A DNA stretch of 64,000 bases, taken from Cryptomeria japonica. Its lineage: Eukaryota; Streptophyta; Pinopsida; Cupressales; Cupressaceae. Of this stretch, positions 1 to 12,544 are shown piece after piece. Location: the NCBI RefSeq assembly GCF_030272615.1, contig NC_081406.1, forward strand, positions 243,407,218 to 243,471,217. Reading direction: 5' to 3'. The notes beneath the pieces are model-generated. The model saw only the letters and a list, made by a program, of their open reading frames with translations. It was not told where the DNA came from and did no database searches. Within the stretch, counting starts at the first letter, position 1. Each line of letters begins with the position of its first letter. The translations under genes were made by a program, and so were the position numbers.

Positions 1-1640
1 CAACAAAACAAAGTCATTCTCCAATTGTAAATTTATCCTTGAATCTCTCTTACAAGTAACAAACTCCATCAACAATCACCACCACGTTCACTATCCTCAC
101 ATCACAACACTCTAGAATTGATATGATCATGAAATAATTCACACATCATCTTACCCATAGACATTTAACACTGAATACATACCATTACACTGATTTGATC
201 TTCTATATATATACCATCTTCATCTTTGCAAACATCAACTAGGTCGGCCAGAACAAGGGACAAGCATAGGTCCTATCAAGTTGGCCAACAAACATAATTA
301 CGATATTTTGGGTCCAATACAAGAGATAAAGAGGACCTAAATACATCATATTACATATCTTTAAGTAGTTCCAAATCATATACACATTGGCACACATCAT
401 CCAAGATTGACAACAAGGTAACATGTAGATAAAACATGTAGCACACAACCAGTCAGCCTAAAATATATCATCCAACTAAAATAACTTAATAAAGATACTA
501 ACAGACCTTTGGTGAGACCCAAACATAACACAACACCTTCTCCAATGTCAACACATATCATCAAGACTTAAGCATAGGCAGGAAAACAAACTTTTGTTAG
601 TCAAATGACCGTACTTACCCAAAAAAATAACATTAGACACAATGCAACACCAAATAGATCATCCAATATCATGTGGAGCACAAAAGGACATTCATAGAAC
701 ATCCAACAACACTTCTTAACACTTCTTTCTTACTGTCACATCAATACAAGCTAGCACAACCCAGACAGATATAGAGCACTTCATCACCAAACTGTTAGGA
801 AACATAGTTTTGAACATAACATTAAAAACCTTTCTTATAGAACACATCAACACTTAAAATTAGAATTGAGACAACACACAAACATTATAACCATGTCCTC
901 CAAGTCACAACACTAGAAACATCAAAGTGGAGAAATGCAGAGCATTTTTTGAACTAATCAAACCACTTTTGATAGACAACCAAACTCTCAGCAAACAACC
1001 ATCACAAACATCCTCAACTACAACAATAGGAACCTATAAGGATAATAGTGCAATGTCCACAAAAAACCAACATTAAGTCCAAATCCAGAAGACAAAACTC
1101 TTAACAATGGAGGAATGCAGAGCATTCTTCCAACTAGACATTAAATACTCTTTCTTGCATATTCCATCTCAACAAACTGCAAAACCTTCCAGAAACATTA
1201 GTAACCTGACCAAGAGTGTCAAGACCAATGATAACACATCCTCAACCATCATCAATAGTCTTCATCCAAAATATATCTTCATCATACCATCACAATATCA
1301 TTTCCAATAGCAAACCAACATCTCATAGTGTAGACATCAGACATCAGACATCAGACACCAAAAGATGTGAACAACCACAACAACAATCATTAACCATCTT
1401 TACTACAGAACATCTTCTTCATCAATACCATAGCAACATAAACTCTACATACCACCAACAATATCCACATTTTCATCAACATCATCAGTAACATCAATAA
1501 CATCATTAGTAACAAATTAACAACATGAACAACGTCATCAAGAACATCATCAACATCATGAGTCACATCAACAACATCATTAGTAACATCAATAACATCA
1601 ATGACAAAACATGTCACTACCCAAACATATCAAGGATAAT
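1..1640. other. AC-rich, G-poor stretch without a gene
   Basis: This stretch is dominated by A, C and T on the plus strand and has very little G. Short ORFs on both strands are low-complexity and resemble no protein I know. A phrase around 'gaatgcagagcatt' occurs twice (near 934 and 1114), suggesting an old internal duplication. It could be the noncoding interior of the LTR element whose LTR fragment follows, but no primer site or coding domain shows this. Confidence 0.4.
1441..1606. repeat. Degenerate AACATC/ATCAAC microsatellite-like array
   Basis: The plus strand is built from variations of 'aacatcaacatcat' and 'agtaacatcaat', an imperfect 3/6-base periodicity. The overlapping reading frames on both strands (Asn/Ile/His-rich on plus, Asp/Val-rich on minus) follow directly from this periodicity and should not be read as proteins. 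Confidence 0.6.
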
Positions 1641-1699
1641 ACAAATTGTTAGACACCAGGTTGACATCAATGGCAACATATATTTCCAACATTTGGTTA

Positions 1700-2486
1700 G
1701 GTCACCATGTCTTGTCTTGTTATGTCATGTTATTACATCAACACTTGTGATCATATTCGTAGAGCATTGTATCATTAACCTACAATTATCTACAATAGAT
1801 CTAAGATATATCATTTAGCATTTTACTTCTATATTTTAATTCATTTCAAGGGTTAATTCCAAACCCGGGGTTTGACTTAGGAGAACCCCTATTCCCAACA
1901 TCTTACTTCTTTTTCTATGTGCAAGTGATGAGTTTAGGAGCTATAAATCTAGAATCAAACATTATAAGACATAAACACTTAGATCTAGATTTGTAGGCGC
2001 AAAAAGCAAAGAACAATTTCACTCCAAGATAAAATGTTTGACAAATTTACCATGAAAATTTTGGGGTAAATTTTGTGCAACATTTTAGTTTCAAAATAAT
2101 TTATTTCACTAGCATCTGACATTCCCAGGGTAGATTCACCCGAAGCTACTCTGTCTTGAGTTTTCAAGCCCAATTTCTTTTTACAAGTTCTAATCACCTT
2201 TCTCATCTCTTCTCTGTGATTACAACTTCATATATGATCTGCTATTACCTTTTTATGTTCATTTATGTCAATTTTCCATTTTTAGGACTAGATCTAGCAT
2301 TCCTTTTCATATTTTAGTATCCAATTCAATCCCCACAAAGGGAGCCATCTGAAATCAATCAACATTCATCTCCTAGGGAGTGAATCTATTGATTCTAATC
2401 TCACTTCAATGTAAGTGGCCCGATGAAATAGGTGTATTCCTTGTTTGCACAGTTGAACTAGTGAATCCCTATTTCACCACCTTACA
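1700..2486 (+). repeat. LTR fragment (3' part), same superfamily as the 34013-35364 LTR
   Basis: The order of recognisable blocks ('tgtcatgttattacatcaac', 'catttcaagggttaattcc', 'ggggtttgac', then 'tttcaccaccttaca' at the end) is shared with 20538-21273 and, more distantly, with the LTRs of element 4. The end in ...TTACA fits an LTR 3' terminus. The first half of the LTR is not recognisable upstream. No target duplication was found, so this could be a truncated element or part of a solo LTR. The gypsy assignment is inference. Confidence 0.5.
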
Positions 2487-2487
2487 T

Positions 2488-4334
2488 TTTTGGTGATCTT
2501 GACAATTTTGCATATTTCCAATTTGGTGTTTTCGGATCTAATTTTTCATAATGAAATTTGCAAAATTTGATCATTTTGATATTTTACACGTGATTACATT
2601 ACTTATTAGTTATTTTTATCAAAATCATTTGTTGGATAACAAATTTTATTTCACGTTCCTTCATTCATTCATACAACTTTAATGTATTGCATTATAAGCG
2701 TTTTAAATTTTTTTCTTTCATTTAAATCATTTCTCAAAGAATTCATTCATATTTCATGTTGCTATATGATGATATTTTTAAAGAAATTAATTGAATATCT
2801 ATATTTCATAAAAGCTTTGGTAGATGTTTCAAATGAAACCCTAGCTAATCTTAGAGATGACATTGAAATGAATCACACTTGTAGCACTCCTAGAGTATCT
2901 TTTATCAACGAGGAGAGAATAAATACTCCTATCAATGATCACTCCAATGGAGATATGCAAAATTTGAGAGTAACATTGAGTCATCCTCCTATCACAAAGA
3001 TACTGTAATGACAACCCCTAATTTTTTTTTTAAAACACTAAAGTTTCTACCTTGTTGTTCTTTTAATTTAATAAACTATGTTATGAAATATTTTCTTTGT
3101 GTTCTTTCAAACTAGATAGAAGATGCATGAGGGATTTCATATTTTATTTCATTCATTATGTTTGAGATATAAGAAACCCAATGCATATTCAATGAGGTAA
3201 TTTCTCTTTCATAAGGCAAACATAACACAAATTAAGCAAATCATAAAGTAGTCTAAAATTCAGACCTGAATGTGCAAATCAAACTTGGTACATTCACCCA
3301 ATGATAGATTTTTAGGTCTATAAAATAGTAGACCCGATTTGTACAATAACCCACAATTGGCACAACTCCCTAAGAGGGACTAGTTACTCTAGGAAATCAA
3401 ATCTTCACCAAAAGACACAAATGAATACTCAAAAGATGGCACTCAACTGTAAGGAGTCTTTTGGAACAATACCAAGAACCAAACTTCACTCACCAATGGA
3501 GCTACAAACAAAATAATACTTCCAGCCACAATAAAGAGTGATTTTTCATAATAATAAAAACATATCAGACCTTTGAAAATGTGTGCAAACACCTTCAAAC
3601 AAAAACCTAAATGAAACAATGTGTCAATCACACCAAAACCTCCTAGCCCAAATTGAAATATGAAGAAAATATGCATCTCCAAACCCCCAAATGATGAAAA
3701 ATCAGAACTTTGTGAATGCAAATGTGATCCTTGAAGTAGAATCACTCCTTTCAACTACAGTGGATCTCTCACCACCGAAACTAGCAAGCAAATTGAGGGT
3801 TTTTGTCCTCAACTAGCAGAAGATAAAACCCTAGAAGCAATCCAACAACATCCTATTATGTTTTCAAAGGATGCATACAAAAATGAGAGCTCAAATATGA
3901 ATTAATAGGTATCTTTTTTTGGTTTCAACCCTTTTCCCTCCAAAACCAAATCTTCAAATTCCTAGAAAACTTCCAGCTTTTTAAGAGTTCTCAAATAAAA
4001 CATTTTAATTTACTTTTGTCTCCTTATATCCCCTAGGTATCCCTCTTTTTGAAACATATAATAAACCTTTTTAAAATATTAATTTTCTACTCCTGCTTAG
4101 GGGTTGACTTTTAGAGGTTAAAATTTAGCCTTAGAAAAAGACAAATCTCTTAATTCTTGGTGTCTCATTAAGGCATAAAAGGCCCTTTTTAAAAAACAAT
4201 GTTGTGCAACTAGGCCAAGGGGTACAATTCACTTAAGTCATAAATCAACAATATTAAAGACTTAGGTGACAAAAATCATAATATATTTCTTTGAACATAA
4301 TAAATTTCACCTAGCATCCAAGTATGAAATATTA
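2488..4334 (+). other. Unassigned; possible internal remnant downstream of the LTR
   Basis: The region directly follows an LTR end. A 108-codon frame at 2682-3008 begins with low-complexity Phe/Leu/Ile residues. Its second half (about 2815-3008) has a more protein-like composition (SNETLANLRDD, RVSFINEERIN), which could be the start of a gag, though no zinc knuckle or other domain is visible. From 3010 to 4334 I see only AT-rich sequence with short frames that look random. Confidence 0.25.
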
Positions 4335-4520
4335 CACTGCTAGAGAAATAGAGGCTGACTCAACTGTTAAAAATAGATACTTACTAAAAATAGCAACTAA
4401 TAAAAATAGTGTGTCCAAACAAAAAATTGGTCCAATCTAATATACACTACAATTTACTATAAATAAGAAGTGCTAAAAATGGCCCTACTAAAAATGGTAA
4501 CTTCCTAAAAATAAAAAGCC
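4335..4520 (+). repeat. Possible CACTA-type terminus with subterminal repeats
   Basis: The block opens with CACTGCTAGAGAAATAG directly after 'atta'. It is followed by several copies of an 'actaaaaatagc' motif (near 4383, 4396 and 4450-4512). A CACTA start plus short, clustered subterminal repeats is the usual architecture of plant CACTA (En/Spm) transposon ends. A second CACTA-like start, CACTACAAGAGAACC, lies at 4646. I found no matching inverted terminus downstream and no recognisable transposase, so this is suggestive only. Confidence 0.35.
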
Positions 4521-4699
4521 TCGAACAAGTCTGAAATCGCTCTACAAAGTGTTGTTCATCTCCATTAATGCATTTGAACACATTGGCAACATCAAAATAC
4601 CCCTATGATCATGCTAACACCAACCCAAAAAGAAAATACTAGATGCACTACAAGAGAACCAAAAAATGGGGACATTAAAGTCTACTCTTCCCAAAGATT

Positions 4700-6344
4700 G
4701 CTTGTCCTCAAAAAATGCCAAAGTAACTCCACAATCACTAAATTGATCTAACTATAATAATAATGATTCCAAGGTCCCAAGTAAGCCTAGGAGATCTGTA
4801 GCACCAACCTCTCAAAGGCCTCTTGATAACCACTCGTAAGTAGAGCAATTAAATACTGCACTAACTCTATCAAATCCTTAGGAAATTGGTCTCTGAAAGA
4901 ACCAAACTAGAACATAATAGGAGTAAACCCTAGTAAGTCAAAATTTGCTTCCTCATCCTCAATCGTTGAACTACGAACCCAAGTAATCCCAAGGTTCCAA
5001 ATCAATCTAAGAAATGAACCACCATGTTGACATTGCGCCACTCTGATCACAACTTGAAACATCTCCTGATGTGGCAACCTAGTGAGATCCATAACTGCAA
5101 TCCCAGTAGCTAAAATGATCTTGGGAAACTAAGAGAAATATCTACTCAAACCAGAATTGTAATCCTTTTTATATCTCCTCATGAAGTCCCAAAAAAGAAA
5201 CAAATCTATTACTGTCAAGGGACTAGTAAAGAAGGTGTTTGCATAACTAACCCTGAAATCAACTAACCTTGTAGTACCTCTGTGGTTGCCAATTGAAATC
5301 AAATCACTGACACTTAATCTCCAAGTGTCAAGGGAAGAAACCCAAGTATGGCCGCTAAGCCAACACACTAAAATTAACAAATACAAACACCATGAAACAA
5401 CTGCATTGACCATTACTTTACCAAGTGGAAGTTGAAAAAAATCAAGCTATATTCAGATGATCTCCCAAAATAATTTTTTCAAAGACTGAGGTCCTCATAA
5501 ACAATGCAAAAAAACTAGGACAGTATTGAACAATCTTAAATCTCACTGGATACATAGAAGTCATGAATATGGGAGTAGCTGAAAATACAACTCCCATGAT
5601 CAAATCTTCTCTACCACCAATTATCAACAAAGAGATATTCATTTGATGGACTAAAGAAACCATCCAACTCATTTGTTAATTAAAATCCAAACTCATGTGT
5701 AAGTTGACTTGAAAGTGGACATTAGTGCTAATGCTTATTGTCACAACTCCAAGGCCCTCTAAAATATTAGCCATAGCATAAATAAGTTCATTGTCCTAGA
5801 TCAACTAAAGGTAGAATGTCAAATCTTACAACACAAACCCTTATAAGGCAAACTCCTTGAGTCTAGAATGTCTAAAATGAATAATAACTATTGTTGTACA
5901 TGATTGAAATCAACAAAGTATAATCTAATTTAAGTGCTCTATACAAAGGACAACAATAGTACCAATAAAATATCCAAGTATAAGCATGAAAGTTGAGTAT
6001 TACAATACTAAAAAATAAATTAGGTGTGGCTAGAAAACACCTCCAAGCAATCTCCAACTGAAAACCAATACTTCCTTGACTAGATAAATTGTACCAACTC
6101 CTCTGAATGAGAGAAAACCATAAAGTGAAGTGACTGATTTGCAACCAATTAGCAAGCCCAAATCTGAAAAATTTGATTTATTCTTTGCCAAATAACACTC
6201 CTAAGAGTATGCATTTGATTTATGCTCCAATCCTTAATTAAGATCTCTCTCCAATCCACTTGTAGATGAGCCAATAGAATCGCATAGTGGCTGGTGAGGA
6301 AAGGAACAACAACTCTAAGTTTGAAATCTTGACCCTTATCACTC
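4700..6344 (-). pseudogene. Unidentified decayed coding region, 3' portion
   Basis: On the minus strand this region carries a chain of protein-like frames: 6149-6344, 5872-6144, 5442-5672, 5129-5413 and 4907-5092. Stops and frame changes separate them. Segments such as WNLGITWVRSSTIEDEEANF and LAHLQVDWREILIKDWS look like real former coding sequence rather than random ORFs. The region stops exactly at the CAAAG target duplication of element 1 and continues in the same frame at 14104 on the other side, so both parts were one sequence before the insertion. I do not recognise the family. It could be an uncommon transposon protein or a host-gene relic. Confidence 0.4.
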
Positions 6345-6349
6345 CAAAG

Positions 6350-7882
6350 TGTTGGCAATATTGCATTATAACAGACAATGAAAGATTGTTGGCATTTCAT
6401 AAGGATATTGAGAAGGTTGTTGATGATTATGGATATAACTGATTAAAGATGTTTACTGTCTTAATATTATTATTTTGTCATTGATGTCAAGAAATTGATT
6501 TTCTAATTCAGTATGATGTTGCCATATCTTGAGAAGTATGATTTAAAAGAGTATAAAGATGTCGGTAAAAGACACAAGAAAGATTATGATGAATATGGTA
6601 TTCAATGGGCAACTACTACCGAGTCAAACAATGATGAGATCATGATGTTTAGATTGTTTTAACATCATACATATGTTGTAAATTGTAAAGGTTAATACTA
6701 TATTATGTTACCAAGCAAAGAACCTAGTCGGTAAACCCTAAGGAACCTAGTCGGTAAACCCTAAGGTTATCGCTATCGGTTAATGAAGGCGGAATGTCTA
6801 CTGAGTGAAGTTTAGTATTCACCGAGTTTCTACTGAGTTGTAACCGAGCTATAACAAAATGCATTAAATGTTTGCATGCGTTATTTAATGAATGAAGCTG
6901 ATGAGCTGGAATTGATTAAATGATTGGTGAGCAGTGGATGAAGTTTGTTAATGAATCTAAGGCAATGGAAATTCGGCATGAAGATCTACAGTGCAGATTG
7001 AACCGCAATACCTTGGCACAAGTTCCAAGAAATGTATGCAAGTTCCAAGGCAGGGTAAAACATTTTCAGATCGAAAGATGCATTGAACCTGGACAAGATT
7101 GAAGATCTGATGGCTATGATTGATCATGGGAAATGTGATCAAGGAGATTAAGTGGTTACCTAATTGTTTATAAATAGGAAACTGTTGATAAACAATGTAT
7201 GTGGGCAAGTGTATGCATATGGATGCTACATAGTGATTACCGAGCACAAAAGCTTGAAGACCTGTTTGAATAACAGAGTATAGAAGCCCATCATATAGAC
7301 AAGATTAAGTTCTATGTCTAGATTGTATTGAACAAATAGGAATCTGCTTTAGCATTTTAGATGTGAAGTTGCAGATAGATTTTATTACTGTTATTTTGTG
7401 AAAGTGACAGAAAATATCTTAACCGAGTGGACTTAACAATCTTATTTGTAAAACCCTCTAGCAAGGTGACATTCTAATTGAGTGTTTGAAATTCTTTAAC
7501 AAGGTCACTTCTAACAAGGTGAAGATCGTAATAGATCTGAGGGAAATCCCTTAACCAGGTCACATCTAGCAATGTGTTTGTAATCTTTAACAGGATTTGC
7601 TTTTAACCGAGCATACTCTAGAAGAGTATATTTCTTAGTGGGTCTGAAATCCCACAGTGGTTTTTCCCTATTTGGGTTTCCACATTAAATCTGGTGTTAT
7701 GAGGTTTATGATGTTTATATGCTTTTGAGTTTGTATGTTTGACAATTTTGGTTATATTACTAATATATATGTTACCAAGGTTGAATCTGATGTTTTATGG
7801 ATGATTAAGTTTGTATGATTCACCCCCCCTCTCATCTTATTGGCTATTGGATCTGTACTTATATTAAGTATTAGAACTATCA
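6350..7882 (+). repeat. Element 1 5' LTR
   Basis: 1533 bases, TG...CA. It contains a 23-base direct repeat (6721-6743 and 6744-6766) that includes the telobox-like AAACCCTAA, several ACCGAG words, a TATA box, and a block around 'ccacagtggtttttcccta' that is also present in the LTRs of element 2. Near its 3' end is a poly-C run after 'gattca'. It aligns along its length with 12557-14098, with scattered substitutions and a length change in the poly-C. Confidence 0.95.
7169..7176 (+). promoter_or_regulatory. LTR TATA box (TATAAATA)
   Basis: TATAAATA sits in the 5' LTR within 'gtttataaataggaaa'. The same octamer is conserved at 13376-13383 in the 3' LTR and at 50652-50659 in the related solo LTR. 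That conservation supports it as the core promoter of the element, with U3 to its left. The transcription start was not determined. Confidence 0.6.
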
Positions 7883-7884
7883 AT

Positions 7885-7896
7885 TGGTATAAGAGC
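7885..7896 (+). other. Element 1 primer binding site
   Basis: TGGTATAAGAGC lies two bases after the 5' LTR. It differs by one base from the plant initiator-Met tRNA complement TGGTATCAGAGC, which is seen unchanged in element 2 at 40028-40039. This is the priming site for minus-strand DNA synthesis. Confidence 0.85.
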
Positions 7897-7947
7897 TTTG
7901 GACTCCGGAAGGAAAAGTTTAAAGGCACTTGAGTTAAAGATCCAAAG

Positions 7948-8913
7948 ATGTATAAGAGGGATGCACCAAAGTTGAACAAGTCAAGTTTCTCTACATGGTA
8001 GAAAAGGATGAAGCTACATCTATTAGGAGTTGGAGAATATGTTGTATACTATCTGGAGAATGATTTTGTTACACCGAGCACCTATCCATTGACTATGGAA
8101 GAGATAAAGGCAAAGCAAGAACATATTCAAGCAATGATTGAAATAACATCTGCATTGACTGATTCAGAGTTTAATGACCTAGAAGGTTGCAATGATGCAA
8201 AGGCAATGTGGGATAAGCTCATATCGGTATATGGAGGAGATGAACATGTTCAAAGAGCAAAAGTAGATAGTCTAAGAGGACAAATTGAATCTATGAGGAT
8301 GAATGAAGGTGAGAACATAACTCAGTATAGTACAAGACTAAAGGAGATTGTCAATCAAATCAAAGGAGCAGGTGGAACTATTGAAGAAAAGGATATAACA
8401 AGTAAGTTGTTGAGAACCCTTCTACTAGCTTATGCAATCCGAGTCTCTGCAATCAATGAATTGAGGTCTGTACCTAATATGCCAGTTTCTTTAGATGCTA
8501 CTATTGGTAAGCTACATGCATTTGAGTTAAGTAATTTTGATAACAGTGGATCTTCGGTAAATAAAGTTGAATTTGCATTTAGTTCTTTTCATCTTGATGA
8601 ATCTAATGATTACAATGAAAGAAAGTATATGTACTCTAAAGGAGATCACAGTGGAGCAAGTGAAAGATTTTGTAAGAAGATGGAAGAAGTACACAAACTA
8701 TATGAGGAGATCAGAAAGCAAGAAGAGTTTGAAGCAGTACTAGCCAAAAGGTTACCGAGAGGCAAAGGTAAGTATAAAGGAAAACTACCTTTAAAATGTT
8801 TCAATTGTGACAAGATAGGACATATGGCTTCTAACTGTCCTGACAAAGATTTTACTGAAAAGAGAGATTATCGAGACGACAGACAGAAAGATAATCATTA
8901 CAGAGGACACTGA
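7948..8913 (+). pseudogene. gag: Element 1 gag (nucleocapsid/capsid region)
   Basis: Copia-type Gag, the structural protein that packages the element RNA in cytoplasmic virus-like particles. The first ATG in frame is at 7948; the frame hits a TAG at 7999-8001 and then runs open to a TGA at 8911-8913. The region from about 8008 is a UBN2/retrotran_gag-like helical domain (AKAMWDKLISVYGG, TRLKEIVNQIKGAGG). It is followed by a Lys/Arg-rich linker and a complete CCHC zinc knuckle, CFNCDKIGHMASNC, at 8797-8838. The TGA replaces a codon between Gly-His and Asp-Phe-Arg and is one transition away from CGA (Arg). In related elements gag and pol form one polyprotein, so I read the stop as damage rather than a designed terminator. 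The ATG at 8008 is an internal start and probably not the original one. Confidence 0.88.
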
Positions 8914-10206
8914 GACTTCAGAAGAAGAGATAGAAAGACATGCCTAATAGCTGATGAGGAATCCAATGATGATAAATCAGATGAGACAAATACAAAGGAA
9001 GTAGTTTATGTGGCTATCAAAGATGGATCAGATGAAGAAAGGTATGAAGAAAAAGCCCTAATATCTCATATAAACACTAATGATTCTTGGATTATAGATA
9101 GTGGATGCTCATATCATATGACAGGAGATAAACACAAGTTTGTTATATTAGAAGATTATGATGGAGGCTATGTTAGATTTGGTAATGATGCACCATGTCC
9201 AGTAAAAGGTAAAGGATCTACAACACTTCTTGACAATGCAAGATGCAATGATGTTTATTGGGTTGAAGGTTTGAAATACAATTTGTTGAGAGTAGCACAG
9301 CTAAACAACACAGGTTACCGAATAAAATTTCAGAAAGGAATTGTCAAAGTTCATGACAAGAATGGAAAGTTAGCTGCTACCGGGACACAAACAAAAGGTA
9401 ACACATTTCACCTTGACTCAACTTGTAACAAGTGTTTGTATGCAAAGATAGATGATACCTGGTTATGGCATAAAAGGTTTTGTCATGTCAATTTTGATAA
9501 TCTGATCAAAATAAGCAAGAAGCATCGAGTAAGAGGTCTACCGAGTCTTGAAAAACCTGAGAATGCTATGTGCCGAGGATGCCAGATGGGTAAGATGACA
9601 AGATCAAGCTTTACAAGTAAGTCTTACACTTCTAAGGGAATTTTAGATCTAGTGCACACTGATCTTTGTGGTCCTATGAAAGTTCAAAGTTATTATGGTG
9701 ATAAATATTTCATATTATTTGTGGATGACTATTCAAGGATGATGTCAGTAATGTTTTTAAAAGAAAAATTAGAAGCTTTTCAAATGTTTAAATGGTACAA
9801 GGCAAGAGTTGAAAATGAAACAGGAAGACAACTGAAATGTCTTAGATCAGATAGAGGAGGAGAGTTCACATCTGATGAGTTCAACTTATTTTGCAATGAT
9901 CATGGTATTAAAAGACAAGTCTTTGCACTACGAACTCCACAACAGAATGGAATAGCTGAGAGAAGAAACAGATCTATTGTGGATTGTGCAAGAACACTGA
10001 TGATTGAAAAGAAGGTGCCACAAACATTTTGGAGAGAAGCAATAAGCACAAAAGTTTACACCTTGAACCGAGTTCAATTGAAGAAAGGTACTTTGAAGAC
10101 ACCATATGAAATCTGTTATGATAAGAAACCTAATGTAAGTTATTTTAAAATCTTTGGAAGTAGATGCTATGTTCACAAAGATGATAGAAATGGCAAGTTT
10201 GATTAG
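8914..10206 (+). pseudogene. pol: Element 1 pol: protease and integrase region
   Basis: In the same frame as gag. The aspartic protease motif WIIDSGCSYHMTGD places the catalytic Asp at 9097-9099; protease cuts the polyprotein. Next is the zinc-binding pre-integrase domain (LWHKRFCHVNFDNL ... CRGCQMGK, about 9460-9590), then the integrase core. All three catalytic acidic residues are present: Asp in HTDLCGP (9661-9663), Asp in SDRGGEF (9850-9852) and Glu in AERRNRS (9958-9960). The first two are 63 residues apart and the last two 36. Integrase inserts element cDNA into chromosomes. The frame ends at a TAG (10204-10206) after KFD, in a position where related copies (element 2, near 42127) have an Ala codon. 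Coding continues in frame beyond it. Confidence 0.9.
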
Positions 10207-12129
10207 AAAAGTGAAGAAGGAACATTTCTAGGTTATTCTTCTAGAAGCAAAGCATTTAAATGTCTGATCAAATCATCTAACAAAATAGTAGAAAGTGAAA
10301 ATATGAAAATTGATGAATTTGCAGAAAGAAATGATGAAGGAAATTCCAAGGAACTAGAAGACTATGATGAATTTGTCTATGCTCAACTGAGAAGTCTTAC
10401 CGAGAAGACTGTTGAAGAAAATGAAGAGAATATCCAGTTACCGAGTGATGAAGAAGATCATACAGAGCCTACCGAGCTTCTATTAGCCAAGTATGTCAGA
10501 AGACACCATGCACCAAGTCAGATTATAGGAGATAAGGATGATCCAGTGATGACAAGGAACAAACTGAGACAGAACACATGTTTGATATCTGAATTTGAAC
10601 CGAGAATAATGAAAGAGGCATTTAACAGTGAATATTGGATAAATGCTATGACAGAAGAGATTGATCAAATCAAGAAGAATGACACATGGACACTAATCCC
10701 AAGACCAAAGGACAAAAATGTAATTGGTACAAAGTGGATTTTCAGAAACAAGCTAAATGAAAAAGGAGAAGTCATTCGAAACAAAGCAAGACTAGTTTGC
10801 AAAGGTTATGCTCAAGAAGAAGGAATTGATTATGGTGAAACTTTTGCACCTGTTGCTAGACTGGAAGGAGTAAGAACATTGTTGGCCTATGCTGCTTTCA
10901 AAAACTTCAAGGTATATCAAATGGATGTCAAATCTACATTTCTGAATGGAATATTAGAAGAAGTCTTTATTGAACAACCTGAAGGATTCGTTGAAGACAA
11001 TAATAAAGATCAGGTATGTAAATTGAACAAAGCTTTATATGGTTTGAAACAAGCGCCTAGAGCATGGTATGAAAAATTGCACTCTTATTTGATTAAGATT
11101 GGTTTTATAAGGACAAGTGAGAACAACAACATGTACATGAAGAATGATGAAAATGGAATACTGATCTCATCCATATTTGTTGATGATATTATATTTTGTG
11201 GAAATGACTCTTTATGCAAGAACTTTGGAAATGAAATGAGCAAAGAATTTGAGATGTCATTAATCGGTGAGATAAAGTATTTTATAGGTTTACAGATACT
11301 GCAAATGAAAAATGAGATTTTCATTACTCAATCCAAGTACATAAAGGAAATCTTGAAGAAATTTGGAATGGAGGATTCAAAACCAGTAAGTACTCCTATG
11401 ACTATCAACTGTAAATTATCAAAGAATGATGAATCTGCATCTGTTGATGAGACACTTTACCGATCCATGATTGGAAAGCTACAATATGTTGTTCACAGTA
11501 GACCAGACATAGCACATGCAGTAGGTATAATTGCAAGATTCTCTGCAGATCCTAAGGAAACACACATGACAACAATCAAAAGAATTTTTAGATACTTGAA
11601 AGGCACTGAGGATTATGGCTTAGTATATCAGAAAGGAAATGATTTTGATTTAAAAGTTTATACTGATGCTGATTGGGTAGGCAACATTGATGACAAAAAA
11701 AGCACAAGTGGAGGAGCTTTCTTTTTAGGAGAAAGACTAGTGAGTTGGCTTAGCAAGAAACAAGGATGTGTTTCACAGTCAACAACAAAAGCTGAATACG
11801 TTGCTGTAGCACTGAATTGTACCAACATTGCATGGATCAAACAACTGTTGGAAGGTATAAATGAGAAAGTTACCGAGCCAGTAACTATATTATGTGACAA
11901 TACTAGTTCCATTAATATTTCAAAAAACCCTGTTATGCACTCTAAGACAAAGCACATCTCTATCAAATATCATTATCTTAGAAAAGAAGCTCAAGAGAAG
12001 AAAGTGGTGTTGGAGTATGTTAGTACAAAGGAACAAATAGTAGATATCTTCACCAAGCCACTACCAAGGGACACTTTTGAATATCTCAGAAATAAGTTAG
12101 GGGTCCTACCCCTATCTTCTACTCACTGA
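10207..12129 (+). pseudogene. pol: Element 1 pol: reverse transcriptase and RNase H region
   Basis: Continues in frame to the natural terminator at 12127-12129. After an acidic linker, the copia reverse transcriptase (RVT_2) domain starts near [20 protein letters not shown] (about 10678). It contains [12 protein letters not shown] and the active-site motif FVDD at 11176-11187; most copia elements have YVDD. RNase H follows, with [19 protein letters not shown] and [14 protein letters not shown]. No nonsense codon or frameshift interrupts this segment, so this part of the protein looks intact. Its length and domain set are normal for a plant copia element. Activity is unlikely, given the three stops upstream. 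Confidence 0.92.
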
Positions 12130-12544
12130 CCAAGTTTGGTGAAAGCATCAATCCAATGACTCTATTGAATATCTTTTAGGAGTTGATGCTACATTACACA
12201 CTTTAGGATGTTTTCTAAAAGTGTACAGGAATTATTACAGGACATTATACAGGGAACTAGAATTAAAGACAAAATGCTCTGACCGAGACTCATTTGATCC
12301 ACAACAGCAGGATATCACTTCACACAGAAATAAATTATATTTTAGTTCTTTACTTTTTGGCATTGTTGTCAAAGGGGGAGAAGACTAATATCAGAGGAGA
12401 AGACTGAGAGAGACTGACTGAAGATTAGAAGAAGACTAAAGAAAGAGGAGAAGTCTAATGTATGGGGGAGAGCATTTCAGCATTTCAAAATCATAGCAAT
12501 CCAAATTTTTAAAGGTCAAATCAATTGGTTTTTCCATCAATGCC

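Noticed and set aside
1390-1617. 75-codon minus frame rich in Asp/Val as a repeat protein
   Set aside because: It is the direct translation of the AACATC-like microsatellite.
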